From assembly GCF_037974265.1 (NCBI RefSeq), contig NZ_CP150233.1, positions 3,596,001 through 3,660,000 of the forward strand: a DNA stretch of 64,000 bases, in the 5' to 3' direction. This document shows positions 62,272 through 64,000 of this stretch, one piece after another. The notes below the pieces were generated by a model, which saw only the letters and a program-made list of their open reading frames with translations, was not told where the DNA came from and did not search any database. The DNA comes from Paenibacillus sp. FSL R5-0623 (GTDB lineage Bacteria; Bacillota; Bacilli; Paenibacillales; Paenibacillaceae). Numbering within the stretch: position 1 is the first letter of the stretch; every line of letters starts with the position of its first letter. The translations under genes and the position numbers were made by a program.

Positions 62272-64000
62272 ATGATAAAAGTTGAAAACTTATCCTTCTC
62301 ATTTCCACAAAAGGAACTATATAAAAACATTTCATTTACGTTTGAAGAGGCACAACATTGTGCTTTTATCGGAACAAGCGGAAGTGGAAAAAGTACATTG
62401 ATCGATATCCTGATGGATCAGGAACGATATTTGTTCGAGGGCAAGTTAGAGATAGACCCCGATTGCAGAATCGGGTATGTGAGTCAGTTTTTGCAAGTAG
62501 ACAAAACAAAAGAAATGACCGTTTTTGAATATATCGCAGAAGAATTCATCAAGATACAGGATGAAATTACAGCGATTTATGCGGAGATGGCCACCACATC
62601 GGATATGGATTCCCTGATGGAAAAGCTTCAATTGGCTTTGGATGCCTTCGAAGCGATGGATGGGGACAATTTCGAAAAAAACATCAATAAACAGTTAAAC
62701 CTTGCCAACCTCATGAAGCTCAAAGATCTTAGTATATCCGCCATAAGTGGCGGGGAATTCAAACTTATTCAAGTGATGAAGGAAATGCTGAATCGTCCAG
62801 ACTTCATGATTATGGACGAACCCGATGTATTTCTAGACTTTGAAAACCTGAACGCGCTTAAAAAATTGATTAACTCCCATAAGGGTATGTTGCTGGTCGT
62901 TACACACAACCGGTATCTGTTGAATCATTGTTTCAACAAAATCATACACCTAGAAAACACAGAGCTCCAGGAGTTTGACGGGCGATATATCGATTATAAC
63001 TTCTCACTGCTTCAGTCTAAGATCGAACTGCAAGAAATTGCGGTTGCTGAAGCTGAAGAAATTGAGAGATACGATCACATCATCGACAATCTTAGAGAGA
63101 TCGCCACATATAATTCGGAAGCCTCGAGAGGCAGAGCGTTAAAAGCCAGAGTCAAGTTTCAAGAGAGATTGGAAGCACGTCGAATAAAAGAACCCTTTGT
63201 CGATATCAAACAGCCGAATATCCGTTTTGGGATCGATAAGGAAATGGAAGATACGGTTGTAGTTAACGTCAACAACTATAGCGTTTCCTTTGACGAGTTG
63301 CTTTTGGAAAATGTGAACTTTGAGATCAAATCAACAGATAAAGTAGCCCTGATCGGTCCTAACGGTACCGGGAAAACGACTTTACTCCGAGAAATCTTTA
63401 AAAACAATCAGGATTCCATTGAAATCAATCCTGATGTTAAGGTAGCTTATTTATCTCAGGTTCAAGGCGAAATGTTAAAGGATTCGAATACCATCCTAAA
63501 TGAATTCATAGATTCCGGGTTTCAAACGTATGATGAAATTAGATCGTATCTTCCAAACTATGGCTTTGAAGGAGAAATCCTTGATCAAAAGATTGAATCG
63601 TTATCTGGCGGTGAAAAAAACATGCTTCAATTGGCTAAAGTTTCTGCCAGTCAAGCCAACGTATTGCTCCTGGATGAACCAACAAGCCATTTGGATATCT
63701 ATACACAAATCGCATTGGAGAAAGCCATTGAAGACTACAAAGGTGCGATTATCATGATTTCTCATGATTTCTATTCGGTTGTAAATGGTATGGATTATGT
63801 TTTAATTATTGAGGACAGAACGATTAGTAAAATGAGTATAGAAGAATTTAGACAGATGATTTATGCGAGTCATTTTGATGAAAACTATCTAGAAAATGAA
63901 CAAAAGAAAAAGTCTGTTGAGATGAAAATTGAATTGGCTTTGAAAGATACTAATTTTGAACTTGCAAAGAGTCTGGTTGATGAGCTGGAAAAGCTGATTA
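62272..64000 (+). CDS. ABC-F family ATPase (3' end beyond window)
   Basis: At least 576 residues, open to the window end. Two ABC domains lie in one chain without membrane helices. Domain 1 has Walker A GTSGSGKST (34-42) but an altered signature ISGGEFK and Walker B DEPDVFLDFENL. Domain 2 has GPNGTGKTT (about 361-369), LSGGEKN (about 444) and LLLDEPTSHLD. A charged interdomain linker (about 250-320) is present. ABC-F proteins act on the ribosome, either as translation factors or as antibiotic-protection proteins; the leader structure favours the latter but does not prove it. AAAGG lies seven bases before ATG 62272. Confidence 0.9.
   Translation, partial: MIKVENLSFSFPQKELYKNISFTFEEAQHCAFIGTSGSGKSTLIDILMDQERYLFEGKLEIDPDCRIGYVSQFLQVDKTKEMTVFEYIAEEFIKIQDEITAIYAEMATTSDMDSLMEKLQLALDAFEAMDGDNFEKNINKQLNLANLMKLKDLSISAISGGEFKLIQVMKEMLNRPDFMIMDEPDVFLDFENLNALKKLINSHKGMLLVVTHNRYLLNHCFNKIIHLENTELQEFDGRYIDYNFSLLQSKIELQEIAVAEAEEIERYDHIIDNLREIATYNSEASRGRALKARVKFQERLEARRIKEPFVDIKQPNIRFGIDKEMEDTVVVNVNNYSVSFDELLLENVNFEIKSTDKVALIGPNGTGKTTLLREIFKNNQDSIEINPDVKVAYLSQVQGEMLKDSNTILNEFIDSGFQTYDEIRSYLPNYGFEGEILDQKIESLSGGEKNMLQLAKVSASQANVLLLDEPTSHLDIYTQIALEKAIEDYKGAIIMISHDFYSVVNGMDYVLIIEDRTISKMSIEEFRQMIYASHFDENYLENEQKKKSVEMKIELALKDTNFELAKSLVDELEKLI

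Overview
The window looks like chromosome from a mid-GC Firmicute, most probably Paenibacillus. The evidence is the strong AGGAGG ribosome-binding sites with frequent GTG/TTG starts, CcpA-type cre sites, the YesM/YesN kinase-regulator pair beside an LplA/LplB/LplC-type sugar transporter without its own ATPase, several AraC regulators next to glycoside hydrolases, and very large secreted multidomain carbohydrate-active proteins. This assignment is inference from gene content. I saw no rRNA, tRNA, CRISPR array, phage module or transposase.

Layout. 1-5.3 kb: a 1.7-kb-residue secreted protein with four golvesin-type beta domains. 5.5-7.6 kb: a cation diffusion facilitator, a ferritin-like protein and a small membrane protein. 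7.7-12.2 kb (minus strand): AraC regulator, GH42 beta-galactosidase and GH29 alpha-L-fucosidase. 12.3-16.6 kb: a DUF421/YetF gene broken by one in-frame stop, a secreted alkaline phosphatase, and a double-domain GH43 enzyme. 16.8-19.7 kb: a cysteine-bearing ArsR regulator overlapping a four-domain sulfur-transfer flavoprotein (CoA-disulfide-reductase, rhodanese, TusA, DsrE). 19.8-22 kb: a MerR regulator and an MFS exporter, followed by decayed genes. 22.5-24.9 kb: a membrane protein, a copper-amine-oxidase-N/RsiV-like secreted protein and a DinB-family protein.

25-32.2 kb is a coherent pentose-acid module: a divergent AraC regulator, then an FAH-family dehydratase, a semialdehyde dehydrogenase, a YjhG-type D-xylonate dehydratase and a GH43 beta-xylosidase. 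Together these give most of an oxidative (Weimberg-type) xylose route to 2-oxoglutarate. 32.4-36.6 kb: a DUF3221 lipoprotein, an Imm53 immunity protein with an unknown neighbour, a decayed PucR/CdaR regulator, and a TetR/SDR pair with a perfect operator palindrome.

36.6-54.8 kb is a polysaccharide region: an AraC regulator, a 2127-residue secreted protein joining a PL11 rhamnogalacturonan lyase to two CE12-type acetylesterases, a YesM/YesN-type two-component system with an apparent leader attenuator, an LplABC-type importer, and two tandem GH13 alpha-glucosidases whose specificity residues differ. 54.8-64 kb: YjdI/YjdJ-like proteins, a chemotaxis receptor, a glyoxalase-fold protein, a NarL-type two-component system, an alpha/beta hydrolase and an incomplete ABC-F ATPase with a structured leader.

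All identities come from reading translated sequence and motifs without database searches. Starts were moved from the longest open frame to internal codons where a ribosome-binding site clearly favoured it, and each such case is stated.
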